64,000 nucleotides of DNA from Streptococcus hyointestinalis (GCF_900459405.1 NZ_UHFN01000007.1:1302001-1366000), one strand, 5' to 3'; shown: positions 1 to 9,761, counted from the first letter of the stretch. Program-made: numbers and translations. Notes: generated from the sequence alone by a model not told the origin.

Positions 1-341
1 ACAACGGCACGAATGTCGTCTTCAACCTCATCGTATTGTTTTGACTTGAGCTTTCCGATGTTGATGACCATATCCACCTCATCAGCACCGTTTGCAATCG
101 CATCTTGTGTCTCAAAAGCTTTTGTTTGACTAGTTGTTGCCCCTAGAGGAAAACCAATTACCGTGCAGACTTTTACATCGCTATCTTTTAGTTGTTCCTT
201 AGCGTAAGCCACCCAAGTTGGATTGACACAGACACTTGCAAAATGATAGGCTTTTGCTTCGTCTGTTAATTGTTTGATTTGTTCCTGCGTGCTCTCTGGT
301 TTTAAGAGCGTATGATCGATATAGGTATTGATAGAAGTCAT
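1..341 (-). CDS. deoC: Deoxyribose-phosphate aldolase, N-terminal part (runs off window)
   Basis: Cleaves 2-deoxyribose 5-phosphate to acetaldehyde and glyceraldehyde 3-phosphate, the last step of deoxynucleoside catabolism in the cytosol. About 113 codons are visible. They carry the DERA N-terminal pattern IDHTLLKP, then CVNPTWV and [10 protein letters not shown]; the Schiff-base lysine lies beyond the window edge. The ATG at 341 is preceded by a purine-rich GGAGG sequence. It lies 31 nt downstream of pdp on the same strand, so the two are probably co-transcribed: Pdp releases (deoxy)ribose 1-phosphate, and after mutase action DeoC consumes it. Identification is firm; the 3' end is not visible. 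Confidence 0.93.
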   Translation of the reverse strand, partial: MTSINTYIDHTLLKPESTQEQIKQLTDEAKAYHFASVCVNPTWVAYAKEQLKDSDVKVCTVIGFPLGATTSQTKAFETQDAIANGADEVDMVINIGKLKSKQYDEVEDDIRAV

Positions 342-372
342 AATGCCTCCAATGCATTGAAATATTAGCTAA

Positions 373-1650
373 TCATGAGATAATTTCGATAATTTCTTGT
401 GGAACAGATTTCTCTCTATTTATTTTAACATTTTTTTTGAATTCTGTAACCTCTTTTTCGTCTAATATTTTATCTGAGTAGATTGTCGCTACATTATCCC
501 CTATTTTGACAACATCTCCAACTTTTTTATGAAAAACGATTCCTGTTTCATAATTGAGCTTATCAGTTTTCACTGAGCGCCCAGCACCAAGTCTCATAGC
601 AAAAAGACCAAATTCCAAGGCTGATAACGCCTCGATATAACCATCTTCGTCAGCGACAATGTCAGTGGTGTATGTGGCACGAGAAGGACGATACAAGTCA
701 TCTAGATCCCCACCCTGTGCTAATACCATCTCATGAAACTTATTAAGCGCAGCGCCATTGACAAGGTGGTCGTAAATCACTTCATCACTTGCCTTAACTC
801 CTGCCAAATCCAGCATTATCTTAGCTAAATCACAGATAAACTGCGTGACATCAGAGCGTCCTTTTCCTTGCATAATATCAAGTGCCTCTAACACCTCAAG
901 ACGATTACCAATAGCGCAGCCAAGAGGTTGAGACATATCTGTGATAACGGCTACGGTTTGACGTCCTACTTCATTCCCCAAAGCTACCATTGTTTTAGCC
1001 AATTCTCGAGCTTCTTCAACCGTTTTCATGAAAGCACCATCACCAACAGTGACGTCTAGCAAAATCTTATCTGCACCTGCTGCGATTTTCTTACTCATAA
1101 CAGAGCTTGCTATCAAAGGGATGATGTCTACAGTGGCTGTCACATCTCGAAGCGCATAAAGTAGTTTATCTGCCTTGACCAGCTTATCGGATTGCCCAAT
1201 GACAGAGAGATTAATAGCCTTGACTTGATTGATAAACTCTTCTTCTGTGCGCTCAATTTGAAAGCCCTTGATAGACTCAAGCTTATCTAGCGTCCCACCG
1301 GTATGCCCAAGACCACGCCCACTCATCTTGGCAACAGGGACATCAAAGCTAGCAACGAGCGGAGCAAGGATAAGTGTCACCTTATCCCCAACACCACCTG
1401 TCGAGTGCTTATCCGTTTTGATACCAGGGATGGACGACAAATCAATTTCATCGCCAGATTTTACCATACACATGGTCAAGTCTCTGACCTCACGCATAGA
1501 CATGCCTTTAAAGTAGACAGCCATAGCAAAGGCAGACATTTGATAATCAGGCACACTGCCATCGACATAGCCTGAAATGAGCCACTCAATCTCTGCAGTA
1601 GACAGCTCACCACCATCGCGTTTTTTCTGGATTAAATCAACAGCTCTCAT
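373..1650 (-). CDS. pdp: Pyrimidine-nucleoside phosphorylase
   Basis: Phosphorolysis of uridine, deoxyuridine and thymidine to the free base plus (deoxy)ribose 1-phosphate. The 425-aa product has the usual family length. The N-terminal helical domain is followed by the phosphate-binding KTDKHSTGGVGDKV stretch and the signature SGRGLGHTGGTLDK near residue 115; the C-terminal domain ends after a biotinyl-like GD-x-VATIYSD segment. The start overlaps the end of the upstream methyltransferase gene by 14 nt and deoC follows, so a three-gene salvage operon is likely. The family name Pdp rather than DeoA is chosen because Gram-positive members use several pyrimidine nucleosides; this is family knowledge, not something seen in the sequence. 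Confidence 0.95.
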   Translation of the reverse strand: MRAVDLIQKKRDGGELSTAEIEWLISGYVDGSVPDYQMSAFAMAVYFKGMSMREVRDLTMCMVKSGDEIDLSSIPGIKTDKHSTGGVGDKVTLILAPLVASFDVPVAKMSGRGLGHTGGTLDKLESIKGFQIERTEEEFINQVKAINLSVIGQSDKLVKADKLLYALRDVTATVDIIPLIASSVMSKKIAAGADKILLDVTVGDGAFMKTVEEARELAKTMVALGNEVGRQTVAVITDMSQPLGCAIGNRLEVLEALDIMQGKGRSDVTQFICDLAKIMLDLAGVKASDEVIYDHLVNGAALNKFHEMVLAQGGDLDDLYRPSRATYTTDIVADEDGYIEALSALEFGLFAMRLGAGRSVKTDKLNYETGIVFHKKVGDVVKIGDNVATIYSDKILDEKEVTEFKKNVKINREKSVPQEIIEIIS

Positions 1651-2236
1651 CTTTCACACTCCTTAAAATGTAATAGCCTTTATCTTTTTTGATAATCTCA
1701 CAATTTCCAAATATATCTTCCATTTTAGCTTTGGCACTCGGTGCTCCTTGCTTTTTCTGGATGACAATGGTCAAGTCACCTCCATCATCTAGATACTGGA
1801 TACTCTCTTCAATGACTGTATGAACCACTTTTTTTCCTGCTCTGATTGGAGGATTACTGATGATATGCTGGAAAGTGCCTGTGACATTGTCATAGAGATT
1901 GGACTGAAAAATCTGCGCCTTAACCCCATTTTTTTCGGCATTTTTTTGCGCTAGAGCAACAGCACGTTGATTGATATCAATCATGGTAACATCTAGCCCC
2001 TGCGCCTTGGCAAGCGCTATGCCTAATGGACCATAACCACAACCGACATCTAAAAGACGCTCTCCTTGTTGAAAATCAAGCGTGTTCAGCAACACTTGAC
2101 TCCCATAATCCACCATTTTTTTGGAAAACACACCAGAGTCTGTCAGTAAACGTAGAGTCTGCCCCAAAAGCTCAACTGTAATCTCATGAATGTCATGAGC
2201 CACATCTGGGTGTTCTTCATAATACATGTTAGCCAT
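1637..2236 (-). CDS. Class I SAM-dependent methyltransferase, RsmC-like
   Basis: A 199-aa protein with the small methyltransferase fold of 16S rRNA m2G methyltransferase RsmC: SAM-binding [16 protein letters not shown] near residue 60, the acidic IDIN strand end, and the catalytic NPPI motif near residue 128. It is the single-domain form; proteobacterial RsmC carries an extra N-terminal domain. The ATG at 2236 has AAGGAG five bases upstream, which favours it over a second ATG three codons later. It heads the pdp-deoC cluster, a combination I recall from other streptococci. The rRNA target is inferred from the family and could be another guanine N2 position. Confidence 0.85.
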   Translation of the reverse strand: MANMYYEEHPDVAHDIHEITVELLGQTLRLLTDSGVFSKKMVDYGSQVLLNTLDFQQGERLLDVGCGYGPLGIALAKAQGLDVTMIDINQRAVALAQKNAEKNGVKAQIFQSNLYDNVTGTFQHIISNPPIRAGKKVVHTVIEESIQYLDDGGDLTIVIQKKQGAPSAKAKMEDIFGNCEIIKKDKGYYILRSVKDESC

Positions 2237-2286
2237 CGCTACTCCTTTATCCTGAATGACCGTTTAAGCCATTTGTTTCTAATCAA

Positions 2287-2315
2287 ATTGTATCATAACT
2301 TGAAATGGTTTTCAA
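2287..2315 (-). promoter_or_regulatory. Promoter for methyltransferase-pdp-deoC
   Basis: Read on the minus strand: TTGAAA at 2315-2310, a 17-bp spacer, and TACAAT at 2292-2287 preceded by TG one base upstream (extended -10). It lies about 50 bp from the methyltransferase start and its -35 box overlaps that of the divergent coaA promoter. Confidence 0.65.
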
Positions 2316-2337
2316 TTTCCCACCAAGATGATATAAT
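2309..2337 (+). promoter_or_regulatory. Promoter for coaA
   Basis: TTTTCA at 2309-2314, 17-bp spacer, perfect TATAAT at 2332-2337, 22 bp ahead of the coaA ATG. The -35 hexamer shares five bases with the -35 of the divergent promoter, so only one polymerase can occupy the region at a time. Confidence 0.6.
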
Positions 2338-2359
2338 AAAAAAGATTAGGAGAAGTATT

Positions 2360-3280
2360 ATGACTGACGAATTTATCAATTTTGAACAGCTGTCACGCTC
2401 TGAGTGGCAAGAACTCCATCAACAAAGCAATCCTTTATTAACCGAAAAAGAACTTGAAGCCATCAAAAGTCTGAATGACCGTATCGACACAACCGATGTG
2501 CAGGAAGTTTACCTTCCGCTCATTAGCCTGATTGAGATTTACAAGCGGACACGGGATAATCTAGCATTTTCAAAAAGTATCTTTCTCAAGAAAGAAGAGG
2601 TCAAGCGCCCCTTTATTATTGGTATATCGGGGTCAGTTGCCGTTGGCAAGTCGACGACAAGCCGTCTTCTGCAATTACTGCTCAATAGAACCTTCCCAAA
2701 TAATCATGTGGAGCTGGTGACGACAGACGGTTTTTTGTACCCTAATACTGTTTTAGAAAGCAAAGCTATCCTCAATCGCAAAGGCTTTCCAGAGTCCTAT
2801 GATATGGAGCGACTGCTTAATTTCCTTGATACTATCAAAAATACCAAAGAAGCGCAGGCACCTATCTACTCTCATGAAATCTATGACATCGTGCCAAATC
2901 AAATGCAGACTATCTCTGAACCCGATTTTCTCATCATTGAGGGGATAAACGTCTTTCAAAATCAGCAAAATAATCGTCTCTATATCAGCGATTACTTTGA
3001 TTTTTCGATTTATATTGATGCGGATAGTCGTCAGATTGAAGCTTGGTATTTGGAGCGCTTTGAGAGCCTTTTAGAGCTGGCTAAAAAAGATAAGACAAAC
3101 TACTACCATCGCTTTACCAGCATGTCAAAAGACAACGTTTTAGCTATGGCTCGTGATATTTGGAAAACCATCAATCTTGTCAATCTTGAAAATTATATCG
3201 AGCCGACACGAAATCGTGCCGAGGTGATTTTACACAAGGCGAATAACCACAAAATCGATAAAATTTTCCTCAAAAAATGA
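2360..3280 (+). CDS. coaA: Type I pantothenate kinase
   Basis: Phosphorylates pantothenate with ATP, the first and feedback-controlled step of coenzyme A synthesis. The 306-aa protein has the Walker A motif [12 protein letters not shown] near residue 95 and the PanK type I segments [20 protein letters not shown] and EGINVFQ. The ORF is open further upstream, but the ATG at 2360 is chosen because AGGAG lies just before it, it follows the promoter, and the protein then begins [13 protein letters not shown] as expected for the family. rpsT follows with its own promoter. Length and motifs are normal. Confidence 0.95.
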   Translation: MTDEFINFEQLSRSEWQELHQQSNPLLTEKELEAIKSLNDRIDTTDVQEVYLPLISLIEIYKRTRDNLAFSKSIFLKKEEVKRPFIIGISGSVAVGKSTTSRLLQLLLNRTFPNNHVELVTTDGFLYPNTVLESKAILNRKGFPESYDMERLLNFLDTIKNTKEAQAPIYSHEIYDIVPNQMQTISEPDFLIIEGINVFQNQQNNRLYISDYFDFSIYIDADSRQIEAWYLERFESLLELAKKDKTNYYHRFTSMSKDNVLAMARDIWKTINLVNLENYIEPTRNRAEVILHKANNHKIDKIFLKK

Positions 3281-3287
3281 TAAGGGC

Positions 3288-3316
3288 TTGTCAAATACGA
3301 ATTATTTCGATATAAT
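3288..3316 (+). promoter_or_regulatory. rpsT promoter
   Basis: TTGTCA at 3288-3293, exactly 17 bp spacer, TATAAT at 3311-3316. It begins seven bases after the coaA stop codon and gives a leader of about 25 nt. It is nearly consensus, as expected for a ribosomal protein gene. Confidence 0.8.
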
Positions 3317-3348
3317 GGGATAGTTAAATCAATATGGAGGTAAAGACA

Positions 3349-3585
3349 TTGGCAAACATCAAATCAGCTATTAAACGTGCTGAACTTAACGTTAAACAAA
3401 ACGCAAAGAACTCAGCTCAAAAATCAGCTATGCGTTCTGCAATCAAAGCTTTTGAAGCGAACCCAAGTGAAGAACTTTTCCGTGCTGCTTCTTCTAGCAT
3501 TGACAAAGCAAAATCAAAAGGTTTGATTCATAAAAACAAAGCAAGCCGTGATAAAGCTCGTCTTGCAGCAAAATTAGCAAACTAA
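3349..3585 (+). CDS. rpsT: 30S ribosomal protein S20
   Basis: Binds the 5' domain of 16S rRNA early in small-subunit assembly. The 78-aa product is lysine- and alanine-rich, begins (M)[11 protein letters not shown] and contains [15 protein letters not shown], both diagnostic of bS20. The start is taken as TTG at 3349, since GGAGG lies eight bases upstream and the protein then begins at the conserved MANIKSA; an in-frame ATG at 3334 would add five residues and overlaps the ribosome binding site. TTG starts are common for rpsT. A terminator follows directly. Confidence 0.95.
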   Translation: MANIKSAIKRAELNVKQNAKNSAQKSAMRSAIKAFEANPSEELFRAASSSIDKAKSKGLIHKNKASRDKARLAAKLAN

Positions 3586-3591
3586 TTTTTG

Positions 3592-3614
3592 AAAGCTGGT
3601 TTACCAGCTTTTTT
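3592..3614 (+). terminator. rpsT terminator
   Basis: AAAGCTGG, loop TTTA, CCAGCTTT followed by a T run; starts seven bases after the rpsT stop codon. Confidence 0.85.
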
Positions 3615-3622
3615 AGTATCCT

Positions 3623-3653
3623 AAAAAGGAACATCTTCTATGATGTTCCTTTT
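3623..3653 (-). terminator. ciaRH terminator (bidirectional)
   Basis: A 12-bp perfect stem, AAAAGGAACATC and GATGTTCCTTTT with a six-base loop, between the convergent rpsT and ciaH genes. T runs exist on both strands, so it can stop ciaRH and any rpsT read-through. Confidence 0.8.
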
Positions 3654-3655
3654 GT

Positions 3656-4987
3656 TTATTTATTGATTGGCAACTTCACTTCAAAGATGGTACCCTGCGG
3701 GGTATTGTCTTTGACAGTGATAGAGCCTTTTAGAGATTTAACGATTTGCTGCGCTAGGGATAACCCTAAACCAAAACCACCTTGCTGGCGTGTTCTCGCC
3801 TTATCCACACGGTAAAAGCGGTCAAATATCTTCTTTTTATCGGCATCGCTAATGCCATAACCATTATCTGCAACAGACAGTATCAAAGTACGATCATTGG
3901 TCTTGATGGTGAAATCAATCACCCCATCATCTCCCGTATACTTCATAGCATTGTCAAAGAGAATAGTCATGACTTGTTTTAACAGCGTGCGGTCACTTCT
4001 AAACGGACGAGCCACAAGATTTTCAGAGTTAAATTGCTTGCCACTTTCTTCAGCGATGAGGCTGTAATTTTCAAAAATGGTCTCAATCTCCTCTGGTGTA
4101 ATCTGCGTCAACTCAGGTTTGATACCATCATCTCGTCTTGCCAGATTTAATAAATTGGTCGTCAGAAGACGCATATTGCGGACTTCTTCTAAACTTGAGG
4201 CGAGATTTTCAAAATTATCCAAAATCGTCTCGTTGGGCTTTCGTAATAACACCTCTAAGCGGTTTTGCAAAACAGACAGAGGCGTCCTCAGTTCATGGCT
4301 GGCATTTTCAACAAAGCTCTTCTGCTTTTCATAGCTTTCAATGATAGGCTTTCTTGTCCACATGGCAAGATAGATACTCGCTCCGATAGAGACAATCCAG
4401 AAAATCACCATGAGCGTGATGATGATACGTTCATAGCGCTCGTTAGCTGCGACGAGTTGCTCGACATTGACAGCGATGGTCATGTATCTGACATTAGGAT
4501 AGTTATTATCATGCACCTTGACGGTAATGTAGTGATAGTGCTCATTTTCCTGCCCAAAAAGACTAGGCACCGTCGCTGAAATAATCGTTCCACGCTTTCT
4601 AACGTCAACGTCTAAATTCTGCAGTTTTGAAAAGCTGGTATTTTCCGTCAGACGATTTCCCTTTTTATCAAAAAGGATAAGGTCGATGTTGGGAGAAACT
4701 TTGGCGATAGAAACTTTAGGCTCATAGGTGGTATCGTTGTCACCATCGCTGCTATCTGTTTCTGTCACTGTAATCGTCCTAGCCATAGCAAGAGCAACAT
4801 ACTGGTCTGCATTCTTAGCGATAGCTGTTAAGCTGCTATCTGGCGAAGCATAGAGACCTGTTCGCATGACTTGTAAAATCAGGGTTGTCATAATGATGAA
4901 AATCCCTGAAAAAACAGTAAAAAAATGGAAAAAATGTTCAAATCCTGCAGAAGATAAGACTCTCTTGACATTATTGCTCTTCAGCAT
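3656..4987 (-). CDS. ciaH: Sensor histidine kinase CiaH
   Basis: Membrane kinase of the CiaRH two-component system, which in streptococci controls competence, beta-lactam and stress tolerance and small csRNAs. The 443-aa protein has a membrane segment at about 20-40, an extracytoplasmic domain to about 185, a second membrane segment at about 187-208, the HisKA box [14 protein letters not shown] with phospho-acceptor His231, and HATPase motifs including [15 protein letters not shown] and GFGLGLSLA. It overlaps ciaR by 17 nt, so translation is probably coupled. All catalytic boxes look intact. Confidence 0.93.
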   Translation of the reverse strand: MLKSNNVKRVLSSAGFEHFFHFFTVFSGIFIIMTTLILQVMRTGLYASPDSSLTAIAKNADQYVALAMARTITVTETDSSDGDNDTTYEPKVSIAKVSPNIDLILFDKKGNRLTENTSFSKLQNLDVDVRKRGTIISATVPSLFGQENEHYHYITVKVHDNNYPNVRYMTIAVNVEQLVAANERYERIIITLMVIFWIVSIGASIYLAMWTRKPIIESYEKQKSFVENASHELRTPLSVLQNRLEVLLRKPNETILDNFENLASSLEEVRNMRLLTTNLLNLARRDDGIKPELTQITPEEIETIFENYSLIAEESGKQFNSENLVARPFRSDRTLLKQVMTILFDNAMKYTGDDGVIDFTIKTNDRTLILSVADNGYGISDADKKKIFDRFYRVDKARTRQQGGFGLGLSLAQQIVKSLKGSITVKDNTPQGTIFEVKLPINK

Positions 4988-5651
4988 TTTTTAGAATGTA
5001 CCCCACACTACGCAATGTCTGTAAATTATCGACAAATTGAGTTCCTTTTAATTTTTTTCGGATTTTTGAGACGTAAACCTCGACTACAGAGATCGTCGTG
5101 TCACTGTCAAATCCCCAAATGCGGTCAAAAATCTGAGATTTAGGGAGAATAACGTTCTGATTTTGTAGGAAATAAACCAGTAAGTCAAACTCTTTTCCTA
5201 GCAATTCAACCGTCTTATCACCGACAGTTGTCGTGTTAGTCGAAGTGTCTACAGTGACATCTCCATACACCAAATTATTATTCGTTAGCTTACCAGAGCG
5301 TTTTAAGAGCGCTTGGATACGCATTTTTAATTCTTCAAGATAGAAAGGCTTTGTCAAATAGTCGTCAGCTCCTAACTCAAAGCCATGCCCTTTATCATCT
5401 AGCCCTTCCTTAGCAGTCATAATCAAAACGGGTGTTGTATTGCCCTTTTCACGAAGCTCTTTCAACACTTGAAAACCATTTTTTTCCGGTAACATCAAAT
5501 CCAGCAAGATAAGGTCATAAATACCGCTTTCCGCCTCGTACAAACCTTCCTCACCGTCAAATACCTGCATAACATCAGCAAAGTCATCCAAGAAATCAAA
5601 CACAGAGTTGGATAAACTTAGGTCATCTTCAATCAATAAAATCTTAATCAT
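4971..5651 (-). CDS. ciaR: Response regulator CiaR
   Basis: OmpR/PhoB-type regulator, 226 aa. The receiver domain has acidic residues IEDD near 8-10, phospho-acceptor Asp51 in LILLDLMLP and the conserved Lys in LTKPF; the C-terminal winged helix ends with [12 protein letters not shown] and LRSVGYIL. It is first in the ciaRH operon. Its promoter lies immediately beside the upstream ISL3 insertion (5783), about 10 bp beyond the -35 region, so upstream activating sequences, if any, have been replaced by IS DNA. Confidence 0.94.
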   Translation of the reverse strand: MIKILLIEDDLSLSNSVFDFLDDFADVMQVFDGEEGLYEAESGIYDLILLDLMLPEKNGFQVLKELREKGNTTPVLIMTAKEGLDDKGHGFELGADDYLTKPFYLEELKMRIQALLKRSGKLTNNNLVYGDVTVDTSTNTTTVGDKTVELLGKEFDLLVYFLQNQNVILPKSQIFDRIWGFDSDTTISVVEVYVSKIRKKLKGTQFVDNLQTLRSVGYILKNAEEQ

Positions 5652-5743
5652 AGCTGTCCCCTTCTAAGAGTATGTGACGCCAAGCGTCTTTACAATCAAT
5701 CTATTTGACCATAAAATACCACAGAAAACTTAATATCATCTAA

Positions 5744-5772
5744 ATTATAGCAAAAACCCACGACTTTGTCGC
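5744..5772 (-). promoter_or_regulatory. Probable ciaRH promoter overlapping the old pepN terminator
   Basis: On the minus strand: GCGACA, 17-bp spacer, TATAAT at 5749-5744 with TG one base upstream (extended -10). The -35 and spacer lie inside the hairpin that terminated pepN before the IS arrived. The -35 match is weak; the extended -10 is good. Confidence 0.5.
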
Positions 5773-5781
5773 AGGTTTTTT
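5752..5781 (-). terminator. Ancestral pepN terminator, now cut off by an IS
   Basis: AAAAACC and CGAC pair with GTCG and GGTTTTT around a TTT loop, with a 2-nt internal mismatch, and T runs on both strands. Rejoining the sequence across the ISL3 element puts it just beyond the pepN stop codon; it is now about 1.4 kb away. Confidence 0.65.
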
Positions 5782-5782
5782 C

Positions 5783-7208
5783 GGCTCTATAATATCTGTA
5801 GTGGGTAACGCCACCTCAGAGGTTATAGGGCTTTTTATCTGTATGAAAAAAGTCCCATAAGACTTATAATGAAAAGCGACTAAACCATCATTAGGAGATA
5901 CTTATGGAACATATTAAAAATACCAGTATTAATAATACCACAAAACTCATTGGAATCAAAGACTTAAACATCAAAATAGCACTTGTTCTCAAACATCAGA
6001 CTCACATCGAGATAAGAGCCGAGCTGGATTATCCCGCTCCAGCCTGTCCTCATTGTCAAGGAAAGATGATCAAATACGATTTTCAAAGACCATCTACTAT
6101 CCCAATCTTGGATGTGCAAGGCATGGCAACTGTCCTAAAACTCAGAAAGCGGCGCTTTCAGTGTAAAGCGTGCCGTAGGGTTTCTGTCGCCAAAACTAGC
6201 CTGGTCAAGAAACATTGCCAAATCTCACAGCCTGTCTGGGCGAAAATCACCCAACTTCTCATCGAGAAACAGACCAATACAGACATCGCAAGACGCCTCC
6301 ACGTCTCTGTTTCTACCGTTCAAAGACAGCTAAATGCTTTCTCTTTGAAAGAGAATTTTGAGACTTTGCCAGAGATTTTATCATGGGATGAATTCGCAAG
6401 AAACAAGGGAAAGTTGGCTTTCATTGCGCAAGATTTTAAGACCAAGAAAATCATTGCTCTTCTTGAAAACAATCGCCAAACAACCATCAAGAAGCATTTC
6501 TACAAGTATTCCAGGCAAGCCAGAGAAGCAGTCAAAATCGTGACTGTTGACATGTCGGGAGCCTACATTCCCATCATCAGGAAGCTATTTCCAAAAGCTG
6601 AGATTGTCCTTGACCGTTTCCATATCGTGCAACACCTCGCTCGAGCCATGATGACCACTCGTATTGCCATCATGAAGGCATTTGACAAGAAAGCTCTGCC
6701 TTATAGAGCCATGAAAAATCACTGGAAAATCCTGCAAAAAGACAGCAGAAAGCTCTCCGACAAAGCTTTCTACTCCAGAACCTTTCGACAGACTCTGACA
6801 CCTAGAGAAATTGTCCACAAAACCTTAGCTTTTTCGCCTGAACTCCGCTATTATTACGAACTTTATCAGCTCTTACTTTTTCATTTTCAGGAGAAGCGTG
6901 TCGAGGCATTTTTCGGCTTACTTCACAACAATTTGGGTACTGTCAATGCTAGCTTTGCAAGAGTTTTTCGGACTTTTCTAAAGCACGAAACTTATATTAC
7001 CAACGCTCTGAAGCAACCTTATTCCAATGCCAAACTGGAAGCCACTAACAAGCTTATTAAAGACATCAAACGGCAAGCGTTTGGATTTCGTAACTTTAAG
7101 AACTTTAGAACCAAGATTCTCATCACTTTGAACATACAAAGAGAGAGAACGAAAATCGTTCTCTCTCGCACTTAGCTTTTCATCACCCACTACAGTTGAC
7201 AAAGAGCC
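5783..7208 (+). mobile_element. ISL3-family insertion sequence, complete copy (IS1167/IS1193-like)
   Basis: Length 1426 bp. The left end starts GGCTCTATAATATCTGTAGT and the right end, read inward, starts GGCTCTTTGTCAACTGTAGT; after an offset both share CTGTAGTGGGT. The element is flanked by a perfect 8-bp duplication, GTTTTTTC, at 5775-5782 and 7209-7216. One intact transposase gene. The target is the T tail of a terminator. A second copy, in the same orientation, lies at 55820-58126. Confidence 0.93.
5904..7175 (+). CDS. ISL3-family transposase (intact)
   Basis: DDE transposase, 423 aa. The N-terminal zinc-binding region has CPHCQGKM and, about 40 residues later, CKACRR; a helix-turn-helix follows (TNTDIARRLHVSVSTVQRQL), then the DDE core with SWDEFA, VDMSGAYIP and the family segment FHIVQHLARAM, and the C-terminal NKLIKDIKRQAFGFRNF. 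ATG at 5904 with AGGAG upstream. The reading frame is complete, so this copy could be active and could act on the split copy at 55.8 kb. Confidence 0.93.
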   Translation: MEHIKNTSINNTTKLIGIKDLNIKIALVLKHQTHIEIRAELDYPAPACPHCQGKMIKYDFQRPSTIPILDVQGMATVLKLRKRRFQCKACRRVSVAKTSLVKKHCQISQPVWAKITQLLIEKQTNTDIARRLHVSVSTVQRQLNAFSLKENFETLPEILSWDEFARNKGKLAFIAQDFKTKKIIALLENNRQTTIKKHFYKYSRQAREAVKIVTVDMSGAYIPIIRKLFPKAEIVLDRFHIVQHLARAMMTTRIAIMKAFDKKALPYRAMKNHWKILQKDSRKLSDKAFYSRTFRQTLTPREIVHKTLAFSPELRYYYELYQLLLFHFQEKRVEAFFGLLHNNLGTVNASFARVFRTFLKHETYITNALKQPYSNAKLEATNKLIKDIKRQAFGFRNFKNFRTKILITLNIQRERTKIVLSRT

Positions 7209-7217
7209 GTTTTTTCA

Positions 7218-9761
7218 CTAGGCGATGGTTGTTTTGATAGCTGCAATAACAGCTTCCTTATCCGACTGAATCAAAGCAATACGTGCTGAGATTTCCTTGA
7301 TTCCCATAGAAATCATGCGGTTAATCGCCATATCACCCAACTGTGGCTCAAAGAAGGCTTTGAACTCTTCTAGGCGTTCAGGTGTTTTAAATTTATTGGC
7401 AGGATAGATGACAAACTTATCAAAGCTCATATCGCCACCAAGTGCTGCCTTAATCCAATCCCAGTTTTCTTGCGCCCATTGCCAAGCTGCTTCTTGCGTG
7501 AAATCATTGGATAAGAATGACAGGTACCAACTCATAGCCAAATCTTGTGGTTTTACAATTGTCTTATCTTTCCATGTGCTGAGCAAAAGGTTGAGGTGAT
7601 CCGCATTTGTCGTTCTTGATAAAGCTTGTGCCAACTGACGTTGAAAAGAACCGTCTGTCGCTGACGCATATAAGCTAAGGTAATGGTCTACCAAATCTTT
7701 TGTCTCAGCTGTCTGCATTTGATTGATCAGTACTAAAGAACGAACAGCTGCTGGAATATCAACCAAATGGCTTTCATATTCCGCAAAAATCTGGCTAGCC
7801 TTTGTAGTAGCTGTGCTATCACCTGCAAAAATCATATTGGCAAGTGTTAGCTGACGCACCATTTCGTCCTCATCGCTCTCACCCTCGTGCTTTTCAAAGC
7901 CAAGGCGCTCATAGTTTTCTCTACTAATCAAGGCGACAAGCTCTTTAAAGGCTACTTCCTCATCTGAGTTTTCTGTTACAAAAAGCTTCAATCCATCAAT
8001 AACTTGCTTAATGGCAGCCGTTACCAAGTATGACGTTTCATGCTTGAGACTAGCGATTAAAGGTACTAGGCTCGCATAAGAGATACGTCCACTTTCAGCT
8101 AAGAGACGACGTTCTTGGATAATTTGGAGTTTAGAGATATTGTCCAAACCTTGCAGCTCTGCTAGGAGATTGTCTAACAACTCGCCTGTATACTCTGTGA
8201 CGTAGTGCGCTGTATTTTCTGTATTGAGACGAAGGGCACCATCGTTTTCTTGAGCAAGTGCGCTGTAATTTGGAATGGAGATACTTTCTTCTGTGAGAAT
8301 ATCAGGCAAGCCTTGCCAGTTGCTGTTTAGCGGGATTTGCCATAGACGGTTCTTATCATCTTCTTCACCGATGAAGAACTGCTTTTGTGAAATCGTTAAG
8401 ACATCATCTTCGACACTAACGGTCACAACAGGATAGCCTGGCTGCTCTAGCCAAGAGTCCATAAAGGCTGCGACATCTTTGCCAGAAGCTTGTGACAAAG
8501 CGTCCCACAACTGGTGTCCTACAGTATTGCCATATTGGTGTTTTTCAAAGTAAGCTTTCAATCCCTTAGCAAAAGCCTCATCACCTAACCAGCGGCGAAG
8601 CATGTGCATGAGACGACTTCCTTTGGCGTAGACAATGGCTGGGTCAAATAGAGTGTTAATCTCGTCAGGATGGTTGACCTCGACATGAACAGACTGCACT
8701 CCAGCAGTCGCATCACGTTTAAGCGCTAGAGGCACACCACTAGTTTGGAAGTCTTCAAAGATATTCCAGCTTGGCTCAATAGCGTCGATAGCGACATATT
8801 CCATCATATTGGCAAAAGATTCATTGAGCCAGAGGTCATCCCACCACTTCATAGTGACCAAGTTACCAAACCATTGGTGAGCCACTTCGTGAGCAACAAC
8901 CAATGCGACTTGCTGGCGACTAGACACGGTTGAATTGTCATCTACCAAAAGGTAAACTTCACGATAAGTCACCAAGCCCCAGTTTTCCATAGCACCAGCT
9001 GAAAAGTCTGGAATCGCCACATGAAGCGACTGAGGAATAGGATAGTGAACACCAAAATAGTCTTCGTAAAACTCAATCACACGCTTTGCAATATCAAGTG
9101 AGAAAGTGAGCTCCTGCACTTGATGGGCACGTGTCGCATAAGAACCAACCAAAGTGCCGTTCTTGGTCTTGGTTGTTATGCCGTGTAAAGCGCCAAAAGC
9201 AAACGCTAGGAGGTAAGACGACATGCGTGGTGTCGTCTCAAAAGTCCAAAGACCCGTTTCTTTTCTACGCTCAACGTCAACCTCAGGCATATTAGAAAGC
9301 GCTAAATCCCCCTCTTCTTCGTCGAATTTCAAACTCAAATCAAAGGTTGCTTTTGCTTCTGGCTCATCAACACATGGAAATGCCTCTCTAGCAAAATGAC
9401 TCTCAAATTGAGTTGAGATGATTTCCTTAGTTACACCATCAAGTGTATAATAAGACGGATAAATCCCTGTCATATTGTCTGTAATCTTACCAGAAAACTC
9501 GATGACCAGTGTCATACTTCCTGTCTCTGGCAACTCAATATGAACAGCTTCATTAGCATCGTCCATTTCAAAAGACAACTCTTGATTATCCAATAAAATC
9601 GAATGAATAGCTAATGCTTTTTGATGAAGCGAGATTTTATTATCAAGAGCTTCACCATTTATCGCAACATTACCTGTAAAAACCTTGTCTTTTCGACTAA
9701 TATCCAAAAAGAGATTGTAATTTTCTGGAACAAAAGTGTTTACAAAATGCTCAACTTGCAT
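7218..9761 (-). CDS. pepN: Lysyl/alanyl aminopeptidase PepN
   Basis: M1-family zinc aminopeptidase that removes N-terminal residues from peptides in the cytosol. The 847-aa product has the substrate-anchoring GAMENWG near residue 255, the zinc motif HEVAHQW with the downstream glutamate in NESFANMMEY, and the ERAP1-like C-terminal domain. The ATG at 9761 is chosen because GAGG lies seven bases upstream; an in-frame GTG four codons earlier is inside that ribosome binding site. The stop codon lies one base from the ISL3 target duplication, which separates the gene from its terminator. Confidence 0.95.
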   Translation of the reverse strand: MQVEHFVNTFVPENYNLFLDISRKDKVFTGNVAINGEALDNKISLHQKALAIHSILLDNQELSFEMDDANEAVHIELPETGSMTLVIEFSGKITDNMTGIYPSYYTLDGVTKEIISTQFESHFAREAFPCVDEPEAKATFDLSLKFDEEEGDLALSNMPEVDVERRKETGLWTFETTPRMSSYLLAFAFGALHGITTKTKNGTLVGSYATRAHQVQELTFSLDIAKRVIEFYEDYFGVHYPIPQSLHVAIPDFSAGAMENWGLVTYREVYLLVDDNSTVSSRQQVALVVAHEVAHQWFGNLVTMKWWDDLWLNESFANMMEYVAIDAIEPSWNIFEDFQTSGVPLALKRDATAGVQSVHVEVNHPDEINTLFDPAIVYAKGSRLMHMLRRWLGDEAFAKGLKAYFEKHQYGNTVGHQLWDALSQASGKDVAAFMDSWLEQPGYPVVTVSVEDDVLTISQKQFFIGEEDDKNRLWQIPLNSNWQGLPDILTEESISIPNYSALAQENDGALRLNTENTAHYVTEYTGELLDNLLAELQGLDNISKLQIIQERRLLAESGRISYASLVPLIASLKHETSYLVTAAIKQVIDGLKLFVTENSDEEVAFKELVALISRENYERLGFEKHEGESDEDEMVRQLTLANMIFAGDSTATTKASQIFAEYESHLVDIPAAVRSLVLINQMQTAETKDLVDHYLSLYASATDGSFQRQLAQALSRTTNADHLNLLLSTWKDKTIVKPQDLAMSWYLSFLSNDFTQEAAWQWAQENWDWIKAALGGDMSFDKFVIYPANKFKTPERLEEFKAFFEPQLGDMAINRMISMGIKEISARIALIQSDKEAVIAAIKTTIA

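Noticed and set aside
5700..5760. CiaR binding repeat upstream of ciaR
   Set aside because: TTTAGA-TGAT-ATTAAG resembles two half sites but the spacing is 10, not the 11-base period of the known NTTAAG-N5-WTTAAG repeat, and the first half has a mismatch.
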